Positions 33,157-42,006 of a stretch of DNA of 64,000 nt are shown here, one piece after another. Numbering within the stretch: position 1 is the first letter of the stretch; each line of letters begins with the position of its first letter. Source of the stretch: Tissierella_A sp964489715 (lineage in GTDB: Bacteria > Bacillota > Clostridia > Tissierellales > Tissierellaceae); the NCBI GenBank assembly GCA_964489715.1, contig CAZBAK010000001.1:31619-95618 (forward strand), read 5' to 3'. Below the pieces are notes generated by a model. It made no database searches. It was not told where the DNA came from and saw only the letters and a list, made by a program, of their open reading frames with translations. A program made the translations under genes and the position numbers.

Positions 33157-34149
33157 ATGGGCTTTGAAAATAAAGAATATGAACCAAAAGTTGTTGTAAT
33201 AGGTGGAGGTACTGGTCTATCTATACTATTAAAGGGTCTTAAAAAATTTACCCCAAATATAACGGCTATAGTAACAGTAGCAGATGATGGTGGAGGTTCA
33301 GGAGTTCTAAGAGAAGACCTTGGTATGCTTCCTCCTGGAGATATAAGAGCATGTATGCTAGCACTTGCAAACACAGAACCTACTATGGAAAGACTATTTC
33401 AATATAGATTTGATGATGGAATGTTAAAGGGTCAAAGTTTTGGGAATATATTTATAGCAGCCATGAATGGAATATATGGTAATTTTGAAACAGCTATAAA
33501 AGAGGCTAGTAATGTTCTTGCTATAACTGGAAAAGTATATCCAATGACTCTTGATAATGTAAAAATAAGAGCAGAACTTCATAATGGGAAAGTAATAGTA
33601 GGCGAATCTTACATATCCATAGAGTCAAAAAAACAGAAAAGTAAAATAAAAAAAATGTCTATAGAACCTAAGATATCCCATCCTCTACCAGAGGCTCTCC
33701 AATCTATTAGAGAAGCAGATTTTATAGTTTTAGGGCCTGGTAGTTTATATACATCTATTATACCAAATCTTTTAATAAAGGATATGGTAGATGAGATATG
33801 TGCCTCCTCTGCCCCAAAGGCCTATATAGTAAATGTAATGACTGAGCCTGGTGAAACTGATGATTATAAGTTGATTGATCATGTGGATGCAATATTAAGT
33901 CATTCTAGAGCCAACATATTGGACTATGTTATTGCAAATACGGAAAATATACCAGGTCAAATCTTAGATAAATATATGAAGGATGGTTCTATACCTGTAA
34001 AGATAGAAAAAGATGATGAAAAAATATTGGCAGAAAAAGGAATTACCCTTGTGGCTAATTCTTTGATCTATATAGAAAAAGATTATATAAAGCATAACAA
34101 TATAAAGCTAAGTGAATTATTAATACACCTGGCAGAAAATAGACCTTAA
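33157..34149 (+). CDS. yvcK: gluconeogenesis factor YvcK (CofD-like)
   Basis: YvcK is a UDP-sugar-binding protein needed for growth on gluconeogenic carbon and for cell shape. The 330-residue product has VVVIGGGTGLSILLKGLK, TVADDGGGSGVLREDLGMLPPGD and LGPGSLYTSIIPNLL. I choose ATG 33157, with AGGTGG 7 bases upstream; a GTG at 33148 overlaps that site. In most relatives whiA follows directly. Here three other genes intervene. Confidence 0.95.
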   Translation: MGFENKEYEPKVVVIGGGTGLSILLKGLKKFTPNITAIVTVADDGGGSGVLREDLGMLPPGDIRACMLALANTEPTMERLFQYRFDDGMLKGQSFGNIFIAAMNGIYGNFETAIKEASNVLAITGKVYPMTLDNVKIRAELHNGKVIVGESYISIESKKQKSKIKKMSIEPKISHPLPEALQSIREADFIVLGPGSLYTSIIPNLLIKDMVDEICASSAPKAYIVNVMTEPGETDDYKLIDHVDAILSHSRANILDYVIANTENIPGQILDKYMKDGSIPVKIEKDDEKILAEKGITLVANSLIYIEKDYIKHNNIKLSELLIHLAENRP

Positions 34150-34167
34150 ACTAAATAGAGAATTTAT

Positions 34168-34215
34168 AATGCTTTTACCCCTAAATTCAGATCTGGATTT
34201 AGGGGTAAAAGCATT
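34168..34215. terminator. bidirectional terminator between convergent genes
   Basis: The 19-base arms AATGCTTTTACCCCTAAAT (34168-34186) and its perfect complement (34197-34215) form a strong stem. It serves yvcK and the minus-strand gene at 34249. Confidence 0.85.
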
Positions 34216-34248
34216 TAGATATATATTTTGCAAGGAGATTTTCATCTT

Positions 34249-34773
34249 TTAATTTAGATTTTTCTTATCTTCCAATAGTTGACCAATTAAACTACCTGCA
34301 GTTTTCTTACTAAGTTTTTCATAATCTATTTTTTTATTTAAGTCACGAGAAAGTTTTTCAATAGTCTCCAACTGCCTCTTGGTAGGCAGTTCTTTAGCCT
34401 TGTAATCTTCTTCACTTTCAGAGACACTCTCTCCCATGGAAAGCTCTTCCACAGCTGTCATACCTACATTGGTAAGGTCACGAAGAGCTCTAGCCTTTGC
34501 CCTAGTTGAAGCCATCCTAATAATATGAGGTATTAGCATATTGTTTACAGACTTAGGATTTGCATCTCCAATATCAGAAAAACTAGAGTTCTCAGTAGTT
34601 GCCCTAGCCTTTGCTATTGCAGTCATATTATTATCTTCACTAGGGAATTGTAAAATTTCTACATCTATAGACAGCAGGCCCATTTGATGGGCTAAATCCA
34701 ATAGACCTTCATAGGTGACAAAATTTTTACCCTGGAGATTTATTATGAATTTTTCATTGATCATTTTCTTCAT
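34249..34773 (-). CDS. uncharacterised protein, possibly Rad52-like
   Basis: I do not firmly recognise this 174-residue protein. The centre reads MTAIAKARATTENSSFSDIG and then IRMASTRAKARALRDLTNVGM, a pattern seen in phage- and plasmid-type recombination or annealing proteins of the Rad52 kind. The C-terminal 40 residues are a charged helical segment (TKRQLETIEKLSRDLNKK) like the tails of such proteins. It is on the minus strand, 31 bases downstream of a peptidase gene, and interrupts the usual yvcK-whiA order. A single-strand annealing role is a weak inference. Confidence 0.6.
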   Translation of the reverse strand: MKKMINEKFIINLQGKNFVTYEGLLDLAHQMGLLSIDVEILQFPSEDNNMTAIAKARATTENSSFSDIGDANPKSVNNMLIPHIIRMASTRAKARALRDLTNVGMTAVEELSMGESVSESEEDYKAKELPTKRQLETIEKLSRDLNKKIDYEKLSKKTAGSLIGQLLEDKKNLN

Positions 34774-34804
34774 CTCCTTATTTTGTAATTTTTAAAATTA
34801 TAGC

Positions 34805-35842
34805 TTATTTTGTAAGATATAAAATACCAAGTTCTATAGTGTTTTTAATAGCTTCTATGTGTGTTCTTTCAAAAGAATGAGAAGCGTCAACGCCTGGACC
34901 TATAAGTGCAGTTTTCATATCATATCCAGCTCTAAGGGCTGCAGAAGCATCAGAACCATAAAATGGATAAATATCAACTTTATAGTTTAAATTATTATCT
35001 TTGGCTAGATTTGTAAGTCTCCTTCGCATATTTAAATCATAGGGACCTGTACTATCTTTAGCACATATTGTTACGGAAAACTCATCAGATGTTTGACCTT
35101 CTCCTGGAGCTGCCATATCTATGGCTAAAAATTCAAATGTTTTAGGGGTTATAGAGGCACTTGAGCCATGACCTACTTCTTCATAATGGCTTATAAAAAA
35201 ATTTGTAGTAAAATGAGGAACTAGGTTTTTCTTCTTTATTTCCTCTAGTATAAATAATATGGCTACAACTCCCGCCTTATCATCTAAGTGCCTAGACTTT
35301 ATAAATCCATTGTCTAAAACACAAGTCCTTGAATCAAAACTGATGAAATCTCCTACATTAACTCCAAGCTTTAATACATCTTCTCTAGAACTAACTTTTT
35401 CGTCAATTCTGACTTCCATATTGTCTATATTTCTTTCTATAGTATCTAATTTATTTCCATGAACATGGGAGGATGCTTTATTTGTCAGAACTGTACCACT
35501 ATAGAGCTTACCATCTAAAGTTTCTATTGTTACATATTCGCCTTCCACAGTGTTAAGTGAGTAACCACCAAGTTGACTAATTTTTAATCTACCATCAGAT
35601 TTTATCTCCTTAACCATAGCCCCTAGGGTATCAACATGTGCCGAAAGGGTAACTTCTTTTGAAGTATCCTTTCCAGGAATTTGAACCATTATATTACCCT
35701 TATTATTTTCAATAACTTTTAAATCCAATTTTTTAAACTCATCTTTTAAAAAGTTCATAGCCTTACTAGTATTACCTGTAGGACTTGATATTAAAAGCAA
35801 TTCTTCTAATTTTTTTAAAATAGCCTTATCTTTCATTTTCAC
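34805..35842 (-). CDS. M42-family metallopeptidase
   Basis: This dinuclear aminopeptidase (glutamyl aminopeptidase/cellulase M family) has 345 residues. Metal and catalytic residues are visible in LSAHVDTLGAMV, KSRHLDDKAGVVAILFIL, FISHYEEVGHG, the LAIDMAAPGEG segment and a C-terminal DASHSFERTHIEA. The family trims peptides in the cytoplasm. It is transcribed on the minus strand with the gene at 34249 and diverges from the NUDIX gene. Confidence 0.9.
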   Translation of the reverse strand: MKMKDKAILKKLEELLLISSPTGNTSKAMNFLKDEFKKLDLKVIENNKGNIMVQIPGKDTSKEVTLSAHVDTLGAMVKEIKSDGRLKISQLGGYSLNTVEGEYVTIETLDGKLYSGTVLTNKASSHVHGNKLDTIERNIDNMEVRIDEKVSSREDVLKLGVNVGDFISFDSRTCVLDNGFIKSRHLDDKAGVVAILFILEEIKKKNLVPHFTTNFFISHYEEVGHGSSASITPKTFEFLAIDMAAPGEGQTSDEFSVTICAKDSTGPYDLNMRRRLTNLAKDNNLNYKVDIYPFYGSDASAALRAGYDMKTALIGPGVDASHSFERTHIEAIKNTIELGILYLTK

Positions 35843-35997
35843 AACTTCCTTTCTTCACTTATCTACAAGTCTATTATATAACAATTAGGGCTTAAATTCA
35901 GACAAAATCAAAATAAACTAACATTATTGAGATAAATATAGTATAATTAAAGTGCTATGAGATAAGATTTTTAAGTAACATATCAGGAGTTGATTGT

Positions 35998-36402
35998 GTG
36001 AGAGAAGAAATTAGCTCTGGTGGAATTGTTGTATTTAAAAACACCATACTACTTTTGAAAAAATACAATGGTGATTGGGTACTACCTAAAGGAAAAGTTG
36101 AAAAAAATGAAACACTTTCCACAGCAGCTTTAAGAGAAGTAAAAGAAGAGACAGGAGTAGAAGCTGAAATTCTATTCTATATTGGAAATATAAACTATAA
36201 ATATCACAGTTTTAAATACGATGAAATCGTTTCTAAATATGTTCATTGGTATTATATGAAATCTGCAAGTATGGAATGTAGACCGCAAAAGAATGAAGGA
36301 TTTATTTTAGCAAAATTTATTCATAAAGATAAAGTATTGGAACTATTAAAATATAAAGATGAGAGAAAGATAGTTAAAGAAGTATTGAAATTTAAAGAAT
36401 AG
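35998..36402 (+). CDS. NUDIX hydrolase
   Basis: The 134-residue protein has a complete Nudix box (KGKVEKNETLSTAALREVKE plus ETG), which binds Mg and hydrolyses nucleoside diphosphate derivatives. The substrate cannot be predicted. It starts at GTG 35998 after CAGGAG and ends 8 bases before whiA, so it is probably cotranscribed with whiA and ptsH. Confidence 0.9.
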   Translation: MREEISSGGIVVFKNTILLLKKYNGDWVLPKGKVEKNETLSTAALREVKEETGVEAEILFYIGNINYKYHSFKYDEIVSKYVHWYYMKSASMECRPQKNEGFILAKFIHKDKVLELLKYKDERKIVKEVLKFKE

Positions 36403-36410
36403 GTGATAAG

Positions 36411-37364
36411 ATGACATTTTCTCAAAAAACAAAAAACGAACTCTCAAAACTTCCAATAATAGACAGATGTTGTTCCTTAGCAGAACTTTCTGCCCTTGTT
36501 CGTATGTGTGGTACCATACAGATAAGTGGAGGAAAAAATATTAATTTAAAGTTTTCTACAGAAAATGCAAGTATAGCAAGACGTATATTTTCTATATTAA
36601 AAGCTAGTTATGATGTTCATGTGGAAGTTATGGTCAGAAGAAATAGACAATTAAAAAAGAACAATAGCTACCTAATAGTAATAAACCAAAAGGATATTTC
36701 TAAAGAGATACTTTTAGATGTAGGATTTTTTGATAAAGATAAGATAAATATATTTGATTCTAATTATATGATAGATGAAAAAATTATTAAAAATAGATGT
36801 TGTAAACGAGCTTATATAAGAGGCTCTTTTTTAGGTGGAGGCTCTATTAGCAATCCTGAAAAAACATATCATTTAGAGATGGTTACTAACAACCAGGAGC
36901 ATGCAGAAGATTTATCAAAGATTATTAATTCTTTTCATTTAAACTCTAAAATAGTCTTAAGAAAAGATAATTATATTGTGTATTTAAAAGAAGCCGAACA
37001 AATAGTAGATATATTGAATATAATGGGCGCCCATCAAGCGCTTTTAAAGCTTGAAGATATGAGAGTGTTAAAAGATATAAGAAACAATATAAATAGAATA
37101 GTAAATTGTGAGACAGCAAATTTAGGCAAGACAATAAGTGCTAGTTTAAGACAAATAGATGATATTAAATATATAGAGTCTAAAAGAGGTTTAAACAAGT
37201 TACCAGAAGCTTTAAAGGAACTTGCTGAACTTAGACTTAAAAATCCTGATTCTAGTTTAAAAGAACTTGGCACAATGCTATCTACTCCTATGGGAAAATC
37301 AGGAGTAAATCATAGATTTAGAAAGATTGGTGAAATAGCAGCAGAATTGAGAGGAGAGAAATAG
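36411..37364 (+). CDS. whiA: WhiA-family DNA-binding protein
   Basis: WhiA has a homing-endonuclease-like domain fused to a helix-turn-helix and influences cell division or chromosome organisation in Gram-positives. The 317 residues show the N-terminal MTFSQKTKNELSKLP, the LAGLIDADG-like RAYIRGSFLGGGSISNPEKTYH, and the C-terminal LPEALKELAELRLKNPDSSL followed by GKSGVNHRFRKI. ptsH starts immediately after its stop. Confidence 0.95.
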   Translation: MTFSQKTKNELSKLPIIDRCCSLAELSALVRMCGTIQISGGKNINLKFSTENASIARRIFSILKASYDVHVEVMVRRNRQLKKNNSYLIVINQKDISKEILLDVGFFDKDKINIFDSNYMIDEKIIKNRCCKRAYIRGSFLGGGSISNPEKTYHLEMVTNNQEHAEDLSKIINSFHLNSKIVLRKDNYIVYLKEAEQIVDILNIMGAHQALLKLEDMRVLKDIRNNINRIVNCETANLGKTISASLRQIDDIKYIESKRGLNKLPEALKELAELRLKNPDSSLKELGTMLSTPMGKSGVNHRFRKIGEIAAELRGEK

Positions 37365-37631
37365 ATGAAGAAAGAAACAATACTACTAGATAATGATGAA
37401 GGCCTGCACGCAAGACCAGCTGCAAAATTTGTACAACAGGCCAATAAATATGAAAGTCACATAGAAATTGAGTTTTGTGGAAATATTGTAAATGGTAAAA
37501 GTATAATAGGTATAATGAGTCTTGGGGCCTATCCTGGTGAAAAAATAACAGTGATGGCTGATGGTGTAGATGAAAACAAGGCTGTAAAGGAATTAATAAG
37601 TTTTTTACAAAATAATTATGAGGAAATTTAA
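37365..37631 (+). CDS. ptsH: phosphocarrier protein HPr
   Basis: HPr carries phosphate in the PTS and, phosphorylated on Ser46, works with CcpA. The 88 residues have both sites: His15 (EGLHARPA) and Ser46 (NGKSIIGIMSLG). The presence of His15 argues for a true HPr rather than Crh, although the position after whiA is where Crh is encoded in Bacillus. It abuts whiA with no gap. HprK at 29668 is its kinase. Confidence 0.93.
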   Translation: MKKETILLDNDEGLHARPAAKFVQQANKYESHIEIEFCGNIVNGKSIIGIMSLGAYPGEKITVMADGVDENKAVKELISFLQNNYEEI

Positions 37632-37645
37632 AGGAGATAGTGTCC

Positions 37646-38026
37646 ATGGAGAAAGTTGTAATTACAAATAATAAAGATGTCTATGAAAAATATAAAGATG
37701 AACTTGAATTTGATTTTAATGAAGACTATACTTATTCAGATATATTAGATATAACAAGAAGAAAAATACATGAGGGCTATGAGCTCTTAACTCATCCACT
37801 ATCAGGAAGTGTAAAGCCAAATGAAACTCCATATAAGAGTATAATAGTTTCTAAAGAAAAGAAGGCTCTTGATTATCAAAGTTTAAGTATAATAGAAGAA
37901 AGTATTGGTACATTTAATAAATTCCAAGAAAATAAAATAACTCCAAATTGGACAGAAAGAGTGTTGGATGATTTTAGAGTTATAGATTTTTCATTGATAG
38001 ATAATGTAATAAAAAAATTTTTATAA
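37646..38026 (+). CDS. grdX: GrdX-family protein
   Basis: The 126-residue protein contains YELLTHPLSGSVKPNETPYK and the adjacent VITNN start, which I recognise as hallmarks of GrdX. GrdX is encoded with the selenium-dependent glycine/sarcosine/betaine reductase genes of amino-acid-fermenting clostridia; its function is unknown. Here it follows ptsH and no reductase subunit is nearby. I use ATG 37646, 10 bases after AAAGGAGA; GTG 37640 is the alternative. Its presence suggests the organism can use glycine reductase, a natural sink for glycine made from purines. Confidence 0.8.
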   Translation: MEKVVITNNKDVYEKYKDELEFDFNEDYTYSDILDITRRKIHEGYELLTHPLSGSVKPNETPYKSIIVSKEKKALDYQSLSIIEESIGTFNKFQENKITPNWTERVLDDFRVIDFSLIDNVIKKFL

Positions 38027-38046
38027 AGACTCTTAGAGTCTTTATT
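38023..38046 (+). terminator. terminator before dnaE
   Basis: ATAAAGACTCT and its complement AGAGTCTTTAT form a compact stem followed by a run of T (38045-38050). It overlaps the grdX stop codon. Confidence 0.75.
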
Positions 38047-38124
38047 TTTTATCAATATGATTTAATAGATAATTTTTCTTTTTAAAAATATGATAAAATA
38101 TAATATAGTTAAAATAAGGAAGTG

Positions 38125-39334
38125 ATGAAAATAGAAAACAAAGATTTTGTGCATTTACATGTTCATACACAATACAGTTTACTTGATGGTTCAGCTAAGG
38201 TAAAAGATCTTATAGAAAAGACCAAGGAATTAGGTATGGATTCCATAGCTATAACAGATCATGGTTCTATGTTTGGAATTATAGATTTCTATAAGGAAGC
38301 TAAAAAGAATGCTATAAAGCCCATACTTGGATCAGAAGTTTATGTTGCCAGAGATAAGTATACTGATAAGGAAGCAAAGGATCAGAAAAGATATCACCTA
38401 GTGCTTTTAGCAGAAAACAATAAGGGATACTCTAATCTTATGAAGATTGTTTCAGAAGGTTATATAAATGGTTTTTATTATAAACCTCGTATAGATCACA
38501 GTATATTAGAAAAATATAGTGAAGGTATAATATGTCTTTCAGCCTGTTTAGGGGGAGAAGTACAACAACATATATTGGATAATGACTATGAAAAAGCTAA
38601 AGAAATAGCTTTAAAATATAGAAGTATTTTTGGTGAAAAAAACTTCTATCTAGAGCTTCAAGACCATGGAATAGAAGAGCAAGTAAGGGTAAATAAGGAA
38701 CTGGTAAAAATAAGCGAAGAAACAGATATACCCCTTATAGCTAGCAATGATGTTCATTATTTAAATAAAAAGGATGCAGAAGTTCATGATGTACTCCTAT
38801 GTATTCAAACTGGTAAGACCATAGGTGAAACAGATAGGATGAAATTTCCAAATGATGAATTTTATTTAAAATCTCCAGAGGAAATGTATGATCTATTTGC
38901 TGGCTATGATAATGCCTTAAAAAACACTAAGAGCATAGCTGATAGATGTAATGTAGAAATAGAGTTTGGAAATCTCCATTTACCAGAATATACTGTCCCT
39001 CAAGGATATACAAATGAATCTTTCTTAAAAGAACTTATCTTAGATGGTCTTGAGGAAAGATATGGAGAGCTTACAGAAAGCTTAATGGATAGGTTTTTAT
39101 ATGAGTTTGGCGTAATCGTGGATATGGGATATATAGATTATTTTCTCATAGTTTGGGATTTTATAAAATTTGCTAAGGATAATGACATAATGGTAGGTCC
39201 TGGAAGAGGATCAGCTGCAGGGAGTATAGTTTCCTATGGACTTGGAATAATAGATATAGATCCTATAGAATATGGTCTTATATTTGAAAGGTTTTTAAAT
39301 CCTGAAAGAGTTACCATGCCAGATATAGATATCG
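38125..39334 (+). CDS. dnaE: DNA polymerase III subunit alpha, 5' exon
   Basis: DnaE is a replicative polymerase subunit. This exon encodes about 403 residues: the PHP domain (FVHLHVHTQYSLLDGSAK, AITDHGSM) and the palm up to GPGRGSAAGS and MPDIDI. The exon ends at the first base of the next codon (G|AT, Asp), the third Asp of the PDIDIDF active-site motif; the rest lies at 42007. Without splicing, translation would read into the intron and stop at 39351. ATG 38125 follows AAGGAAG; GTG 38122 is possible. Confidence 0.93.
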
Positions 39335-40060
39335 GTGCGACACGTTTGTAGTTGAAAAGACTACACACTAAATTTAGATTTAGAAGAACTAATACTCCAA
39401 GCAATTAAATGAGAAGGTAACGCTTTGAAGAATTGCCATTAATACTACGGTATGCAGTTGATTAAGTTATTATGAAGCTGTGTAAAGCCCGTTGAAGTTG
39501 GCAGAAAAGTTGCCCTAACAAGTTAAGTTGAGGAAAGGTTTAAGAACCGCAACTGATATGTCGGATGTCTAAGAAGTATATCTATGGTGAGTATCCAAAA
39601 TGTGTAATGGGGACGAACTACTGATTGACTTATCGTAAATGTCGCTTATTAGAAATGATAAGAGAACCAAATTTGGTTTATCATCAGAAGGATGAGTAAG
39701 GGCTGTGTTAAGAAAATCCTATAATTCTTACAGGGAATTGGGTTGATGACGGTATTTAGGTAGCACCTAAGGATATACGGTAGAGATAGGAGTATTGGAA
39801 CGTGGAAAGCTTTGAACATGGAGATATAACTGTCGAAGAAATGTTTTAAGGGAAATGATAGTTTATTACTATCTATAACCTTGATTTATCAAAGTGAGAG
39901 TAGAGCCAGAGTACCCATGAAACTATGATAATAAATAGTGGAGGGATAGGCTCAAGTCGTTTGATTAGATTAAATATTATGTTTAAAATTTGCTAATGTT
40001 CAGGTTCTTGTAAGACTAAAAGAAACGAAAATCTCATTAATTTTGAAAGGAGATGATTAG

Positions 40061-41899
40061 TTGACTGAACAAAATATGATGAAAAGAAAAGTCCTAAGAA
40101 ATAATGAATATTATGGACAACAGAAAACATTAGATGAATTGTATAAGAATTCAAAAGAAGGAAGATATTTTAATAAACTATATGAATTAATAATAGATGA
40201 AGATAACATTATGAAAGCATATAGAAATATAAAAAGAAATACTGGTAGTAAAACTAAAGGTGTAAACGGTCATACAATAAAATATTTAGAAAAAATGTCA
40301 AAAGACAAACTTATAAATATTGTAAGACAAAGGTTAAAGAATTACAAACCTAATCCTGTAAGAAGGGTGTTTATACCTAAAGTTAACGGAAAGCAAAGAC
40401 CACTCGGAATACCTACAATCGAAGATAGACTAATACAACGATGTATTCTTCAAATACTAGAACCTATATGCGAAGGGAAGTTCCATAACTCAAGTTTTGG
40501 ATTTAGACCTAATAGAAATACACATCATGCAATTGCAAGGTGTCAACATTTAATCAATCACAGTAAAAATCACTTTGTGGTTGACGTAGATATAAAAGGG
40601 TTCTTTGATAATGTAAATCATGGAAAGTTATTAAAACAACTTTGGACAATTGGAATAAGAGACAAAAAGGTAATAAGTATAATAAGTAAAATGCTTAAAG
40701 CTGAAATAGTGGGTGAAGGTATCCCAACAAAAGGAGTTCCGCAAGGAGGCATTTTATCCCCGTTATTAGGGAATGTAGTGCTAAATGAATTTGACTGGTG
40801 GATTTCTAATCAATGGGAAACTAAATCTACTAACTATGACTATAGACATCCGAGTTCAAAAATTGTTGCATTAAAAAAGAGTAAGTTAAAACCATGTTAC
40901 ATTGTTAGATATGCAGACGACTTTAAAATATTTACCAACAGCAGAACAAATGCAAAGAAATTATTCATGGCTACCAAACTTTGGTTAAAAGATAGACTCT
41001 CTTTAGAAATTAGTGATGAAAAAAGTAAAATTACTAATTTAAGAAAAAACGGTTCAGACTTCTTAGGAATAAGAATAAAAGCAGTTGAAAAAGGAACATC
41101 CCAATTAGGATATGTTTCTCAAAGTAAAATAGACCCTAAAAGAAAGTTTAAAATAGTTGAAGTTTATAAAAGCAAACTAAAGGACTTAAAGTCTAGTCCT
41201 AGTATGGATAAAGCTAAAAGACTAAATGGATTTACATTAGGAATTCATAATTATTATAAAGTAGCAACTGATGTAAGCCAGGATTTTAACGACATAATGC
41301 ATTTGATTTATGGTAAGTATAAAGGTCTTAAGAAGAGGAATATAATTGTTGCAAAAGGAACAAGGAATGAAGTGTTCAAAAGTTTTTACAAGGGGTATAA
41401 GGGTAGTTTAGATAGGTGTTGCAATATAACACTGTATCCTATATCTTATATGCACTTCAAGAAACCAACTCAAATTCACCCAGAATTTACGCCTTATACT
41501 GAAATTGGTCGGAAAAGAATACACAATAAATTGACCATAATAACACCTGTAGAATTAGAAAGATTAAGAAGTGGTAACTTTGGGAAACGAAGTATAGAGT
41601 ATGTAGACAATAGAATATCAAGATTTGTAGGACAAAATGGGAAATGCTTTATAGCTGGTATTAGATTAGAAATTGATGAAGTTCATTGTCACCATAAGAC
41701 ACCAATAAAATATGGTGGTAATGATGCATATGACAATTTAATTATTGTTCATAAAGATATACACAAACTTATACATTCAACTAATAAACCGAAAATTTTA
41801 CAATCATCAATATATTGGACGGTTAAATCCAAACAAAAATTTAATCAACTAAGAAAACACGCAAATTTAGAACCGATAGATTTTAAATCAGTCACATAA
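40061..41899 (+). CDS. ltrA: group II intron reverse transcriptase/maturase with HNH endonuclease
   Basis: This multifunctional protein splices and mobilises its intron. The 612 residues have RT motifs (RRVFIPKVNGKQRPLGIPTI, FVVDVDIKGFFDNVNH, GVPQGGILSPLLGN, and the catalytic YADD at 284-287), a maturase X region, and a C-terminal HNH endonuclease (EVHCHHKTPIKYGGNDAYDNL). No truncation is visible, so the intron may still be mobile. It starts at TTG 40061 with AAAGGAG upstream, inside domain IV of the intron. Confidence 0.95.
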   Translation: MTEQNMMKRKVLRNNEYYGQQKTLDELYKNSKEGRYFNKLYELIIDEDNIMKAYRNIKRNTGSKTKGVNGHTIKYLEKMSKDKLINIVRQRLKNYKPNPVRRVFIPKVNGKQRPLGIPTIEDRLIQRCILQILEPICEGKFHNSSFGFRPNRNTHHAIARCQHLINHSKNHFVVDVDIKGFFDNVNHGKLLKQLWTIGIRDKKVISIISKMLKAEIVGEGIPTKGVPQGGILSPLLGNVVLNEFDWWISNQWETKSTNYDYRHPSSKIVALKKSKLKPCYIVRYADDFKIFTNSRTNAKKLFMATKLWLKDRLSLEISDEKSKITNLRKNGSDFLGIRIKAVEKGTSQLGYVSQSKIDPKRKFKIVEVYKSKLKDLKSSPSMDKAKRLNGFTLGIHNYYKVATDVSQDFNDIMHLIYGKYKGLKKRNIIVAKGTRNEVFKSFYKGYKGSLDRCCNITLYPISYMHFKKPTQIHPEFTPYTEIGRKRIHNKLTIITPVELERLRSGNFGKRSIEYVDNRISRFVGQNGKCFIAGIRLEIDEVHCHHKTPIKYGGNDAYDNLIIVHKDIHKLIHSTNKPKILQSSIYWTVKSKQKFNQLRKHANLEPIDFKSVT

Positions 41900-41923
41900 T
41901 ATATCTAAAATTCAAACGAGGGA

Positions 41924-41957
41924 ACGCCGTATGAGATGAAAGTCTCACGTACGGTGT
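41924..41957 (+). ncRNA. group II intron domain V catalytic hairpin
   Basis: CGCCGTATGAGATGAAAGTC followed by TCACGTACGGTG folds into the characteristic 34-base domain V, with a GAAA tetraloop and the ACGG return strand. The catalytic triad reads CGC rather than the commoner AGC. Domain VI with the branch-point A occupies the remaining bases to 42006. Confidence 0.88.
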
Positions 41958-42006
41958 GGAGTGGGGGAAAAGTGGGAGATAGCATCAAACACTTACCTAT
42001 CACTAT

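Larger units (their letters stand above)
39335..42006 (+). mobile_element. group II intron inserted in dnaE
   Basis: The 2672-base element starts with GTGCG (39335), the group II 5' consensus, and ends in AT (42006), fitting the 3' AY rule. It encodes a reverse transcriptase/maturase (40061-41899) and has a domain V hairpin at 41924-41957. Joining the flanks restores GATATCG|ATTTTTGC, that is DIDFCYER, in frame. The gene-free stretch 39352-40060 is the RNA scaffold of domains I-III and the start of IV. TGATAT at 39554 could pair with the last six exon bases (EBS1/IBS1); this pairing is tentative. It has the same orientation as dnaE, as splicing requires. Confidence 0.93.

Noticed and set aside
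36222..36235. Second cre site (TGAAATCGTTTCTA) inside the NUDIX gene
   Set aside because: The last conserved CA is missing and it lies within coding sequence. It is likely chance.
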